Below, in pieces: positions 8,868-17,714 of a DNA stretch of 64,000 nt (positions are counted from its first letter, which is position 1; each line of letters opens with the position of its first letter). A program made the translations under genes and the position numbers. Origin of the DNA: Flavobacterium lutivivi (GTDB lineage: Bacteria; Bacteroidota; Bacteroidia; Flavobacteriales; Flavobacteriaceae). The notes below the pieces were generated by a model, which worked only from the letters and a program-made list of their open reading frames with translations, was not told the DNA's origin and searched no databases. The stretch is from NCBI RefSeq assembly GCF_014642275.1, contig NZ_BMIM01000005.1:157581-221580 (forward strand), given 5' to 3'.

Positions 8868-9472
8868 TAATTATATCCATTAAAAGGTTCTGTGGAATTA
8901 CCATCTTGGGCATTAATCCCTTCGCTTTTTATTACCTTTTGAATTGTTTTTAGTAAAATTCTTAAATCTAATACAAAACTGATGTTATCTACATACCAAA
9001 CATCATATTCAAACTTTTTGTCCCAAGAAATAGCATTTCTTCCATTGACTTGAGCCCAACCGGTAATTCCTGGTTTTACCTCATGTCTTCTGCTTTGAAA
9101 TTCATTATAGAGATGTAAATAATCTGTCAATAATGGTCTTGGACCTATTAAACTCATATCGCCTTTTATTACATTCAATAGTTGTGGAATTTCGTCTAAA
9201 GAGGTTTTTCGAACAAATTTCCCAACTGATGTCAATCTAACTTCATCGGGTAAAAGTTTTCCTTCAGCATCTTTTTTATCATTCATAGTTTTGAATTTGA
9301 TGATACTAAAAACTTTACCTTTTTTGCCTGGACGTCGCTGAAAAAAAAATGGTTTTCCATCATTTGCAAAAAAAAGAAAAACTGTAATAACTATAAATAA
9401 AGGCAACAAAATTATAAAGCCTATAAACGAGGCTAAAAAATCTATTACTCTTTTGAAGAAGTGTTTATACAT
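8867..9472 (-). CDS. PglC-like initiating sugar-phosphate transferase (bacterial sugar transferase)
   Basis: Monotopic phosphoglycosyl transferase that moves a sugar phosphate from UDP-sugar to undecaprenyl phosphate, starting repeat-unit assembly. At 201 residues it is the minimal PglC form without the extra WcaJ/WbaP membrane domain. It has one N-terminal hydrophobic helix (about 12-35), the PFFFQRRPGKKG segment, and the catalytic Asp-Glu pair in KTSLDEIPQLLNV. GDMSLIGPRPLL and KPGITGWAQVNGRN follow. Its likely substrate is the diamino- or amino-trideoxy UDP sugar made by the nearby PglF/PglE-like enzymes. It shares one base with the next gene and overlaps the upstream glycosyltransferase by 8 bases. 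Confidence 0.9.
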   Translation of the reverse strand: MYKHFFKRVIDFLASFIGFIILLPLFIVITVFLFFANDGKPFFFQRRPGKKGKVFSIIKFKTMNDKKDAEGKLLPDEVRLTSVGKFVRKTSLDEIPQLLNVIKGDMSLIGPRPLLTDYLHLYNEFQSRRHEVKPGITGWAQVNGRNAISWDKKFEYDVWYVDNISFVLDLRILLKTIQKVIKSEGINAQDGNSTEPFNGYN

Positions 9473-10622
9473 TTTTTTCTAAGAATTTATATTCGTCAAA
9501 TATAGCTTTCCAAACTATTTTTTGCTCATATCTTGAGACAATCAATTGTCGAGCGTTTTCTTTCATTTCCTGCAATTTTTCGCTATCAGAAATAAAACTT
9601 TTCATAGCTTCAAAAATAGCGCTTTCATCTTTAACAGGAATAATAATTCCGTTTTTGTCTTCAATAATAATTTCGTTGCAACCATTTATATCAGTTACAA
9701 TACATGGCAAATTCATTGCGCCAGCTTGCATTACAACATTAGGAAATCCTTCTCTATAGGTTGGAAAAACTAGTGCATCACTTATTGCAAAATATGGTCT
9801 AACGTCATATTGAAAACCCGTTGAAATAATATTTTTATTGCTTTCAATCATTTCTAATGTTTCAGGCAAAAGAGGATCGAGTTCGTTTTCATAATCACCT
9901 ACTAATAAAAGCTTGTTTTTTGGATATTGAAGTTTTGAAAACGCAGCAATCAACTCATTGATTCCTTTGTCTTTGACCAGTCTTCCAACGAAGATAAAAA
10001 CAAAATCATCTTCATTAATCCCTATTTTTTTTTTCAAATCTACCTTTTCGTTTTCAGAAAATAATGTTGGATTGAAATATGATGTATCGATACCGTTTGA
10101 ACTTCCGTTAGCAATGACTTTTAGTTTTTTTGGGTTGCAATAATTGTTTTCGATGATAATATCCTTCAATCCTTTTGAATTAGGATAAACATGATTTGCG
10201 CAACTATACGTTATTTTTTCTACAAAGTCTAGAAGTTTTCTTTTTTTACCAGTTGTTTCAAGCAAAGGTAAGCCTGCAACCGTGTGTAATCGTAGTGGAA
10301 CTCCTGCTAACTTTGCCGCTATCATTCCAATAGTACCAGCTTTTGGAGTATGTGTATGGACTATTAATGGTTTGGATTTTTTAAAAAAAACAAACAACCT
10401 AAATAATGCTGATAAATCTTTTATTGGTGTTATTTGCCTAGTTAAATTAACAGGAAAAACAGGCAGATTAATTTTTTTTCCAAGCTTTTCAAGATTTTCC
10501 TTTTCAGAGGAAACTGCAATAACATTATAAAATTCACTCATGAATTCTAATTGTCCCGAAAGCAATTTTTCAAGAGAAATTGGGACTGTTGTAATTCTGA
10601 TGAGTGTTTTTTTATTTTCCAT
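9465..10622 (-). CDS. GT4-family glycosyltransferase (PglA-like)
   Basis: GT-B fold transferase of 385 residues. Its N-terminal half has the HTHTPKAGTIGMIAAKLAGVP stretch typical of PglA/CapM-like enzymes. Its C-terminal half has FIFVGRLVKDKGINELI and the donor-binding signature PTYREGFPNVVMQAGAMNLPCIVTDINGCNEII, with the EGFPNVVMQAGA part equivalent to the EX7E motif. These enzymes add the second sugar to the lipid-linked primer, which agrees with the PglC-like gene directly downstream. It overlaps asnB by 11 bases at its start. Donor and linkage cannot be read from the sequence. Confidence 0.85.
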   Translation of the reverse strand: MENKKTLIRITTVPISLEKLLSGQLEFMSEFYNVIAVSSEKENLEKLGKKINLPVFPVNLTRQITPIKDLSALFRLFVFFKKSKPLIVHTHTPKAGTIGMIAAKLAGVPLRLHTVAGLPLLETTGKKRKLLDFVEKITYSCANHVYPNSKGLKDIIIENNYCNPKKLKVIANGSSNGIDTSYFNPTLFSENEKVDLKKKIGINEDDFVFIFVGRLVKDKGINELIAAFSKLQYPKNKLLLVGDYENELDPLLPETLEMIESNKNIISTGFQYDVRPYFAISDALVFPTYREGFPNVVMQAGAMNLPCIVTDINGCNEIIIEDKNGIIIPVKDESAIFEAMKSFISDSEKLQEMKENARQLIVSRYEQKIVWKAIFDEYKFLEKNV

Positions 10623-12498
10623 AAAAGTTTACATACCATTTTTGAAAACAAAAAAATGTCCATACTCTAAAAGTATTATCAACCTTACTATTCAAATGAT
10701 TTAAAACCAGTTTTTCAATGACATCAACGTTGAAAATCCCTTGCTTTTCTAAAAACTTTACTTCTACATATGAAAGTAATTCGTCTTTCAAATCAGATTT
10801 TAACCAATCACCTACAGGAACTCCAAATCCTTTTTTGGATTTATTCAAAAAGTCTTTTGGAAAATATTCTTTGAAGGCTTCTTTCAGTATGTGCTTTTTG
10901 TCCCATCCATTAATCAAATAATTTTCTGGAAGCTGATTTGTAAAGTTCCAAATCTCTTTGTTTAAGAATGGCGCTCTACATTCTAGTGAAGTTAGCATAC
11001 TTGTTCTATCAACTTTAACCAGCATATCTCCTTCCAAACTCAAATGCCTGTCAATATTTCTAAAATCGGTTATTGTTTTATTTTTTGAACCAATAATCTC
11101 TTTGTAAAATTGTAAAGGATTATTTTTATAAAAATCGCTTTTTAAAAAGTTTTTAACTTCATCTTCTTGAAAACCAAGAGAAATTATGTTGTAATAGAAA
11201 TCTCCTTCGTAGTTTATTGCTTTTATAAGTCTATTAGCTTTAAATCGTTTACCTCTCTTATCATCAGTTGTTTTTAGCAACGAAGTAGTAAAATTAGATA
11301 ATGTGCTATGAAATCCTTTTGGAATAATTGTAGTGTATTTATGGTTTAATTTCCCAATATAATACTTGTTATACCCACCAAAAACTTCATCTCCACCATC
11401 ACCTGTCAATGCCACTGTAACGTGTTGTTTTGTTTTATTGGCCACAACATAAGTTGCTAATGCAGAAGAATCTGCAAATGGCTCATCAAAATTCAATAGA
11501 ATTTCTGCTAGATTTTTTTCTAAATCTTTTTCAGATATAATAAACTCATGATGATTACTATCAATCAATCTTGCTACTTCTTTTGACTTATCTGTTTCAT
11601 CGAATGATTTTTTATCAAATCCTATAGAAAAGGTATCTATTTTGGAATTGGATTGTTGTGCTAAGCAAAGAGAAACTATTGAAGAGTCAACTCCTCCAGA
11701 AAGAAACGTTCCTAGTGGCACATCTGAAATTGAACGAGATGAAACACTTTGTTTTACTAGATCATGAACCTTGTTTGTTGCCTCTTTTTTAGAAAGTTTA
11801 TCATACTTTTTAAAATTATGATTTATTTCATTGAAAGAAATTTTTAAATCTTTACAATCTATTTCCATGAAATGATTTGCTTCCAGTTTTTTTATTCCTT
11901 CATAAATGGAATATGGAGCTGGAATATAGGTGAGTTGTAGAAATAAATTTAGTCCAGTAATGTTTATTTCAGGTTTGTTTGGAATAATTGCTAAAATAGA
12001 TTTTAGCTCAGATGCCCAAATCAATTCTTTTTCGTTGTAGTAATAATAAAGTGGTTTTTCTCCAAAAAAATCACGAGCTATAAATAACTTGTCAATGGTT
12101 TTGTCATATAGACTAAAAGCAAACATTCCGTCGAGCATTGAAAAGCTTTCAACTCCATAGCAGTCATAAAGATTAACTACAACCTCTGTATCACAAGTCG
12201 TATAAAATTTATATCCTTTTGAAATTAAATCTTCTCTGAGTTGCTTGAAATTATAAATTTCTCCATTAAACAGAATAACTTTTTGTTTGTCATTGCTATA
12301 AATTGGCTGTTTCCCCGAAGTCAAATCAATAATGGATAGACGACGCATTGATAAGCCAATAGAGATATTACTTGTGTTTTCAAAATAAAAACCATCCTCA
12401 TCTGGACCGCGATGAATAATTTTATTATTCATTGTTTCCAGAAAACCGTTGATTGAGCTTTCTTTAGATTTTGTTACAAAACCGTTTATTCCACACAT
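10612..12498 (-). CDS. asnB: AsnB-type glutamine-dependent amidotransferase (asparagine synthase-like)
   Basis: A 628-residue class II glutamine amidotransferase joined to an asparagine-synthetase domain. The mature nucleophile is Cys2 (MCGINGF). The glutaminase domain runs to about residue 210, and the PP-loop SGGVDSS is near 267-273. The enzyme releases ammonia from glutamine and uses it on an ATP-activated carboxylate. In polysaccharide loci such proteins (WbpS of Pseudomonas O6, WbtH of Francisella) are assigned to amidating uronic acids. The two nucleotide-sugar dehydrogenases in this locus would supply such acids. A plain asparagine synthetase remains possible. It begins a new transcription block after the terminator at 12563-12590. 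Confidence 0.85.
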   Translation of the reverse strand: MCGINGFVTKSKESSINGFLETMNNKIIHRGPDEDGFYFENTSNISIGLSMRRLSIIDLTSGKQPIYSNDKQKVILFNGEIYNFKQLREDLISKGYKFYTTCDTEVVVNLYDCYGVESFSMLDGMFAFSLYDKTIDKLFIARDFFGEKPLYYYYNEKELIWASELKSILAIIPNKPEINITGLNLFLQLTYIPAPYSIYEGIKKLEANHFMEIDCKDLKISFNEINHNFKKYDKLSKKEATNKVHDLVKQSVSSRSISDVPLGTFLSGGVDSSIVSLCLAQQSNSKIDTFSIGFDKKSFDETDKSKEVARLIDSNHHEFIISEKDLEKNLAEILLNFDEPFADSSALATYVVANKTKQHVTVALTGDGGDEVFGGYNKYYIGKLNHKYTTIIPKGFHSTLSNFTTSLLKTTDDKRGKRFKANRLIKAINYEGDFYYNIISLGFQEDEVKNFLKSDFYKNNPLQFYKEIIGSKNKTITDFRNIDRHLSLEGDMLVKVDRTSMLTSLECRAPFLNKEIWNFTNQLPENYLINGWDKKHILKEAFKEYFPKDFLNKSKKGFGVPVGDWLKSDLKDELLSYVEVKFLEKQGIFNVDVIEKLVLNHLNSKVDNTFRVWTFFCFQKWYVNFYGK

Positions 12499-12514
12499 AA
12501 AATTAATTGTGGAG

Positions 12515-12522
12515 CAAATTTA
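12515..12522 (-). promoter_or_regulatory. Possible -7 box (TAAATTTG) before asnB
   Basis: TAAATTTG on the minus strand fits TAnnTTTG and ends 16 bases before the asnB ATG. It lies just past the terminator of the preceding gene, which makes a separate start of transcription here sensible. No clear -33 TTG is present. Confidence 0.35.
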
Positions 12523-12562
12523 ATTAAAATGAAGTAGGTATTTAAAATTTTGTTAAAAAAAG

Positions 12563-12590
12563 AAAGCGCTTCAGTTTAATGAAACGCTTT
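12563..12590 (-). terminator. Rho-independent terminator between a glycosyltransferase gene and asnB
   Basis: An 11-bp stem with one mismatch (AAAGCGCTTCA pairing with TGAAACGCTTT) has a six-base loop. On the minus strand it is followed by a run of seven T residues. It lies 12 bases past the stop of the gene ending at 12603, so it probably divides the polysaccharide locus into two transcripts. Confidence 0.75.
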
Positions 12591-12602
12591 TCTAAATATA
12601 AA

Positions 12603-13691
12603 TCATATCAAACTTTCATAAAGATTGATATACTTTTCTACCATGATATTAATGTCATATTCTTTTGCTCTAACTAAGCATTTTTTTACTATAGCATCAT
12701 AATAATCTTTATCCCCGAGTAGTTTTTTTATTTGGCTGGCAAGTTCTATATCATCTCCTATTGGGAACATTATTCCTGCATTGTTAACAATTGTTATTAA
12801 TCCAGGAGCTTCTGAGGCTACAAAAGGCTTCCCTGATGCCAATCCTTCAATACTTGATAACGATAATCCTTCATATTCTGTTGAGAGTAATACAATATCT
12901 ACTGTTTTTAATAACCTCGAAACATCCATTCTAATTCCCAAGAAATGTACTCTATCTTGAAGATTCATATCATGGGCTAATTCCTGACAATCGTTTTTTA
13001 GCTCGCCTTCTCCAACAAGTATCAATTTTACATTTTCAGGTAAATGCTGCATGGCTTTTATGGCTGTTTTTTGATCTTTAGGGAAGTCAAACCTAGATAT
13101 TTGAAGTATTAGTTTGTCAGTTTCACTAATTTGATGAGCAATTTGATTTTTAGAATAACTCATTTCATTAAAAATTTTTGAAACATTTACTCCATTATTT
13201 ATTACGACAAAAGCATTTGGATGCATAGAAACATGGTTTTTTAATTCAATTTCTACTTCAATTGAAATGCTTGCAATCTTATTGTAAAAACTATAAATGA
13301 AATTATCAATTACTTTTAGAAAAAAATTATTTCTCCTATTATTTGTTGTACTGTGTTCAGTGTAAACAAGTTTTGTTTTTGAAAAACTTAATATTTTTGC
13401 AAAAGCTACCCAATATAATGCTGGAAATAAGTGTACATGTACAACATCATATTTTTTGAGGTATTTAATTATTTTAAAAATATGGAACGGATTATACACA
13501 CTTCCTTCTCCTAACGAAATGATATCGCAAGTATTTGTTTCATAGAGCTTTTTTAGGAAAGGATATTCTTTACCATTCAGTAATAAAACATCCATTTGCA
13601 ACCCTTTTTCGTGATACAAAGGAATGCTATCTAATAGCAGTTTTTCAGTACCACCCATTCCTAAACTGTTTGTTACCTGAAGAACTCTCAT
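12603..13691 (-). CDS. GT4-family glycosyltransferase
   Basis: A 362-residue GT-B transferase. The start VLQVTNSLGMGGTEKLLLD carries the glycine-rich acceptor-side loop common in GT4. The C-terminal half has LILQISRFDFPKDQKTAIKAM and the donor-site motif STEYEGLSLSSIEGLASGKPFVASEAPG with the EX7E glutamates. A sugar of unknown identity is transferred to the growing lipid-linked repeat unit at the cytoplasmic face. The gene starts 4 bases inside the upstream GT2 gene and is the last gene before the terminator. Confidence 0.83.
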   Translation of the reverse strand: MRVLQVTNSLGMGGTEKLLLDSIPLYHEKGLQMDVLLLNGKEYPFLKKLYETNTCDIISLGEGSVYNPFHIFKIIKYLKKYDVVHVHLFPALYWVAFAKILSFSKTKLVYTEHSTTNNRRNNFFLKVIDNFIYSFYNKIASISIEVEIELKNHVSMHPNAFVVINNGVNVSKIFNEMSYSKNQIAHQISETDKLILQISRFDFPKDQKTAIKAMQHLPENVKLILVGEGELKNDCQELAHDMNLQDRVHFLGIRMDVSRLLKTVDIVLLSTEYEGLSLSSIEGLASGKPFVASEAPGLITIVNNAGIMFPIGDDIELASQIKKLLGDKDYYDAIVKKCLVRAKEYDINIMVEKYINLYESLI

Positions 13692-14569
13692 TTTTTTATT
13701 TTAAAAAGGATGTAAACATGTAAAAGTAAGCCAAATGGTAACGCAAAAAAAGTAATTAACGGCTTAGGGTTTTCTTTGAAAAAGCCTTTTCTTGCAAAGA
13801 TACTCGATGAAATAAAATGCATGGCTCTAGTAAATGTGTATGAAAAGCTATGACTGTACTGCATTTCTATTATTCTCGAGTATCTAAATCCTAATGGATT
13901 TTTTTTATATTGTCTAAAGATATTTCTTGAAGAACCATCTGGCAAATACTCTACGATACAATAAACATCATTTGAGCAAATTGAAACATAATCATTTCCA
14001 ATAAGTGTGTATAAAATCCCAAGTGGAACAAATCGCTCGTTAGTAAATATTGGATAAGCAGGATATTTTTTAACTATTTCAGTTTGCAAAACCACTTTTT
14101 TATCTCCCTTTATTTTATATTTTGAATATAATTCATTTAAACTCGCATATTTTACTTCATCAGGAATTTTTGTACCTACAATTCTATTGTCTTTGTATGC
14201 ATCGAGACCAATTATTCCACATGTATCCATTGATTTGTCTCTTCTGTCCCAAGTTTTGATTATTTTATCGACAGCATCATTAGGCATATAATCATCAGAA
14301 TCAATGCAAGTGTTGAGCTCTGTTTTGATATTCTTGTAAGCCGTATTATGACCACCATGCATTCCTTGATTTTCTTGTTTTATATATTGGATTTCGATTT
14401 TGTTTTGTGCTATCCAGCTTTGAACTAAATCGTAAGTATTATCAGAAGAGCCATCATCAATTACTAACCATAAGAAATCTTTATTGGTCTGACCTACAAG
14501 ACTTTCATAAAGTTGATGAAGACAATAAGCTCTATTGTAAGTAGGGGTAAATATGGTTAATAATTTCAT
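13688..14569 (-). CDS. GT2-family glycosyltransferase
   Basis: A GT-A fold inverting glycosyltransferase of about 293 residues. It begins KLLTIFTPTYNRAYCLHQLYESL, has LWLVIDDGSSDNT for nucleotide binding, and ends the GT-A core with the metal-binding TCIDSDDYMPNDAV. A hydrophobic C-terminal segment (ITFFALPFGLLLHVYILF) may touch the membrane. I use the ATG at 14567-14569. A TTG two codons upstream is a weaker option. It lies between the EpsG-like polymerase (9-bp gap) and a GT4 gene (4-bp overlap). Confidence 0.83.
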   Translation of the reverse strand: MKLLTIFTPTYNRAYCLHQLYESLVGQTNKDFLWLVIDDGSSDNTYDLVQSWIAQNKIEIQYIKQENQGMHGGHNTAYKNIKTELNTCIDSDDYMPNDAVDKIIKTWDRRDKSMDTCGIIGLDAYKDNRIVGTKIPDEVKYASLNELYSKYKIKGDKKVVLQTEIVKKYPAYPIFTNERFVPLGILYTLIGNDYVSICSNDVYCIVEYLPDGSSRNIFRQYKKNPLGFRYSRIIEMQYSHSFSYTFTRAMHFISSSIFARKGFFKENPKPLITFFALPFGLLLHVYILFKIKK

Positions 14570-14578
14570 TTGCAAAAA

Positions 14579-15673
14579 TTAAGACAAAACGAATTCTAGG
14601 AAATATGTAATTAAAAAATAGGATAGCAATATTTTACCAATCATTTTGTGTTGATTATCAAAAAATTTATATTTCAAAAAGGGATATATTATTATTAGTC
14701 CCAGCATAAACCATGAAAGATATGCAAATCTGTTTGAAAAATTGGCTCGTATAACTAGTATCCAAATCGCATTCGTCAAAAGATATACATTGAAAATATG
14801 CGTATAAAATTTATCATTAAAATTTTTTTTGAAAATGAAATACATTCCAGAAAACACCCCAATTATGCTATACAAAAGAAAATCCCATCTAAATCCTACA
14901 GCAGACATTTGCTCCTGATATTCTTCAGATTCTATCAAGTACCCTTTTAACTTTACATCTTCACCAAGTCCTATTCCGAGAAAAAATGTTTCTAATATTG
15001 ACCCTAATAACAAAGATAGAGGAATGCATAACAACCAAAACCTAAATATATTTCTTGTGTTTGTATAATATGTCGTAATCACATACATAATAACAGGAAT
15101 AATCATCGATTGATGAATACTCAATGATATAATTAATATCAATATTTTTGACAAATTGTTTTGCCTTGTTATTGCTAGCAAAAAGATGGATGTAGCCATT
15201 CCATTCCTAATTCCATTTGTTCCATAAGCCCAAAAAGAAAGAGAAAAAACCAAAATAAAAAAAGAATATGCCCAATACTCTTTGAATAATTTTTTGGAAG
15301 CTAAGTAAAGAGAGTAAGTATAAACTAACATACACAAGAAAAAGAAAATTTCTTTATTCAAATAGTTAGCTGCAAATTTCATGAAGTAATAGAAAAAATA
15401 ATCTGTGGATATAGGTTCAGCAACATTATTTGCAAATTCATCAAATTGTAGAGAATATGTTCCCATATCACCAAAAGCATAGCTTACAGGTCTAAATCCT
15501 ACTAAAGTGACGATAAAAAAAAGCAACAAAATCCCAACTGTTGACATTTGATTTAAGTTTCTTTTATCGTCCAAATCAGAATTTTGAGATTGCAAAAACA
15601 AAAATAAAACGATTACCAATTGAAAATTGAAAAAGATATTTTTAAATAGCTCTACTGGTATAAAATCAATCAT
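14579..15673 (-). CDS. EpsG-family membrane protein, probable Wzy polysaccharide polymerase
   Basis: An integral membrane protein of 364 residues with roughly ten hydrophobic helices. It contains the NGIRNGMATSIFLLAI and LSISIHQSMIIPVIMY stretches typical of EpsG-family proteins: the R-N-G-x-A region, and Ser-Ile-His-Gln in the following loop. These proteins act as Wzy-type polymerases that join flipped repeat units on the periplasmic side. No other Wzy candidate is present, and Wzx, Wza and Wzc are, so the polymerase role is likely. Polymerases diverge strongly, so the call rests on topology, these motifs and position. Confidence 0.75.
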   Translation of the reverse strand: MIDFIPVELFKNIFFNFQLVIVLFLFLQSQNSDLDDKRNLNQMSTVGILLLFFIVTLVGFRPVSYAFGDMGTYSLQFDEFANNVAEPISTDYFFYYFMKFAANYLNKEIFFFLCMLVYTYSLYLASKKLFKEYWAYSFFILVFSLSFWAYGTNGIRNGMATSIFLLAITRQNNLSKILILIISLSIHQSMIIPVIMYVITTYYTNTRNIFRFWLLCIPLSLLLGSILETFFLGIGLGEDVKLKGYLIESEEYQEQMSAVGFRWDFLLYSIIGVFSGMYFIFKKNFNDKFYTHIFNVYLLTNAIWILVIRANFSNRFAYLSWFMLGLIIIYPFLKYKFFDNQHKMIGKILLSYFLITYFLEFVLS

Positions 15674-15692
15674 GAAATTGTTTTAACTGAAA

Positions 15693-16736
15693 TTATTTTA
15701 TTTTATTTTTTTGAAGCCAGTTTTTTGCCTCAAAGTAGATAGAATAAAAAGTGAAAAAGAATTTAAACTTATTGTATTTCAATTCTTTAACAATATTATT
15801 CTTTAATTTTTTTCTTTTATTTTCATTAAATTCTCTGAGGTAATCATGGAGTTCAGCATCTGTTTCTTTACCTCCATAACGCTCAAAATAATAATCTATT
15901 TTATCCTCATCAAAATCAATAAAACCTTCATCTGTAATTAGAAAATTTTTTAATGTTTCATTATTGTAAGGTATATTCTTTTTATCTTGAAGATGAAAAT
16001 ATATGTATTCTTTCTTTCTAATTTCATTTTCAATTTTTTTAAATTCATATACTGAACCATCAATATAAGCCAAAAAAGATGGAGCTTCATAAATCCCAGC
16101 ACCTATTCTAAATTTTTTATAAAAATGATTAGTATTTGCAGAAAAAAAATCTTGATAAAAATTAAATCCTTTTTCTCTAAAAACAACATTAATACCAATT
16201 TCATCATAATTTGCACTAAATGTTGTAGTTGAGCAAAAATCAAAGTTGAAAGATTTAGGATAATTACTTTCTAGCTTAATTTTAAAGGCATTGTTTACAT
16301 TATGAACATTTTTATAAAATGAAAAATGCCCGAATGGAAATAATCTGTCGTATTTATTGAAGTCAATATTTTCAATAAATTTATCAATATCTCCAAAAAT
16401 TAGGTCTATATCACAATGTCCCCAAAAATCATATCCTTTAATATATTCCTTAAACACCAATCCAAAACAAGGTCTATAATCGCAAAGTTTATATGGGCTT
16501 TCTAAGTAAATTTTTTTTCCTACTATTTCTTTATGCAGTTTAACAACTTCTTGGAAAGTAGTGTACTGAACAGAAAAATTGCTAGGATAATCGAAGTTGG
16601 TTTTATCGTCCGTCAAAAGTAAAAAATCCAAATATTTACTATTTCCAGCAGAGTTCAAATACAACTGAAACCAATTTGGGAGTTTTCCAAAATAAGGAAT
16701 TATAGCTACTAATTTAAGATTACTATTTTTTAACAT
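15693..16736 (-). CDS. DUF6625-like putative glycosyltransferase
   Basis: A 347-residue protein starting LKLVAIIPYFGKLPNWFQLYL. Its DFWGHCDIDLIFGDIDKFI segment carries an Asp-x-Asp motif like the metal-binding site of GT-A glycosyltransferases. I recognise it as the DUF6625 type found in capsule loci. The donor and acceptor are unknown. It has a basic C-terminal tail (KNNIVKELKYNKFKFFFTFYS). Its first 71 codons, plus three bases before the ATG, are repeated almost perfectly at 19342-19557 as a truncated copy. The two copies differ at only two synonymous sites. Confidence 0.72.
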   Translation of the reverse strand: MLKNSNLKLVAIIPYFGKLPNWFQLYLNSAGNSKYLDFLLLTDDKTNFDYPSNFSVQYTTFQEVVKLHKEIVGKKIYLESPYKLCDYRPCFGLVFKEYIKGYDFWGHCDIDLIFGDIDKFIENIDFNKYDRLFPFGHFSFYKNVHNVNNAFKIKLESNYPKSFNFDFCSTTTFSANYDEIGINVVFREKGFNFYQDFFSANTNHFYKKFRIGAGIYEAPSFLAYIDGSVYEFKKIENEIRKKEYIYFHLQDKKNIPYNNETLKNFLITDEGFIDFDEDKIDYYFERYGGKETDAELHDYLREFNENKRKKLKNNIVKELKYNKFKFFFTFYSIYFEAKNWLQKNKIK

Positions 16737-16739
16737 TTT
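16524..16739 (-). repeat. 216-bp direct repeat, copy A (5' end of the DUF6625-like gene)
   Basis: This stretch matches 19342-19557 in the same orientation with two base differences (at 16606 and near 16643). Both are synonymous in the shared reading frame. The repeats sit 2,818 bases apart and bracket the SGNH and MBOAT genes and a glycosyltransferase remnant. Confidence 0.93.
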
Positions 16740-16805
16740 TAATTTAATTTTCTCTGTCAGGATATAATTTATACCCCAAAAATATTAAATCTTCAATTAA
16801 TTTGT

Positions 16806-17714
16806 TTAATATTTACTTATAGAATCGCAAAGAATTGAAGTAAATTTTTTTCCATTTTTTTTATTTAAATGAACTCCATCATAAAAACCAAAATCATCTG
16901 AAAGCGAAAAATCATAATATTCAACTGATTTATCTTTTGCTAATTTGGTAATCTCTTGATTAAAATCTCTCCAATAACTTAATTCTAAATCAAAAATTTC
17001 TTTAGAAACTGGCATTCTTACTAAAACAACCTTTCCATGCTGTTTAAGAAAATCAATTGTTTCACTTAATTTTTTAACTCTAAAAATTGATTTTTTCCAT
17101 TTTTTGGAAAACTTAGTATAAAGATTTATTTGTATATTTTCCCATCCTCTAAGAGTAGCACTATCAGATGTTGCTGTACTATTTTCCTCTAACCAACCAT
17201 CTTCATGAACAATTGAGATTTTTTTTATCATTGATTTGAAATGAAAATATTCATAATTCTTAAAAAAATATTCAATATTGGGATTAGTATTTACAAAATG
17301 TAAATTATTTGGAGGCATCTTTTCTTCATAAAACTTTCCATTTAAAACATCATCTTCCTCTCTTTCAGACAATACCCATGGATGCACAGATAAAATAAAT
17401 AGTCCATTTTTCGTCTCTGGTCTAACTTTTTTCTTAATTGTTTTTATCCACGCATCTCCATATGACATTTGTTTTACTGTAAAACTAAAGTTTAAAATGG
17501 GCAATTCATATTTTTTTGACAAAGCGGAATCTATAACACTTGGTTGAATTCCTTGAAGGCTTCTAGAATCTCCAATAATCAATGAAGTTTGAGCTGGTGA
17601 TGATACTTTTCCATAAAAATAATCAACATATCCTGAATATTTATTGAGAATATAGAGTATTATAATTGATATTATAACCGAAAACAACGCTAATTTTAAT
17701 AAAAACTTTTTCAT
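16806..17714 (-). CDS. Membrane-anchored SGNH/DltD-like protein, probable partner of the MBOAT O-acyltransferase
   Basis: A 302-residue protein with one N-terminal membrane helix (about 5-25) and a periplasmic SGNH-hydrolase-like domain. Block I is SLIIGDSRSLQG with the candidate Ser nucleophile near residue 50. The C-terminal block is FYDGVHLNKKNG with the Asp and His of the triad. DltD, AlgX and AlgJ are relatives that work with MBOAT proteins in O-acylation. The gene directly abuts the MBOAT gene (16806-17714 then 17715), which supports an O-acyl transfer pair. Whether it transfers or removes acyl groups is open. The pair lies between the 216-bp direct repeats. Confidence 0.72.
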   Translation of the reverse strand: MKKFLLKLALFSVIISIIILYILNKYSGYVDYFYGKVSSPAQTSLIIGDSRSLQGIQPSVIDSALSKKYELPILNFSFTVKQMSYGDAWIKTIKKKVRPETKNGLFILSVHPWVLSEREEDDVLNGKFYEEKMPPNNLHFVNTNPNIEYFFKNYEYFHFKSMIKKISIVHEDGWLEENSTATSDSATLRGWENIQINLYTKFSKKWKKSIFRVKKLSETIDFLKQHGKVVLVRMPVSKEIFDLELSYWRDFNQEITKLAKDKSVEYYDFSLSDDFGFYDGVHLNKKNGKKFTSILCDSISKY

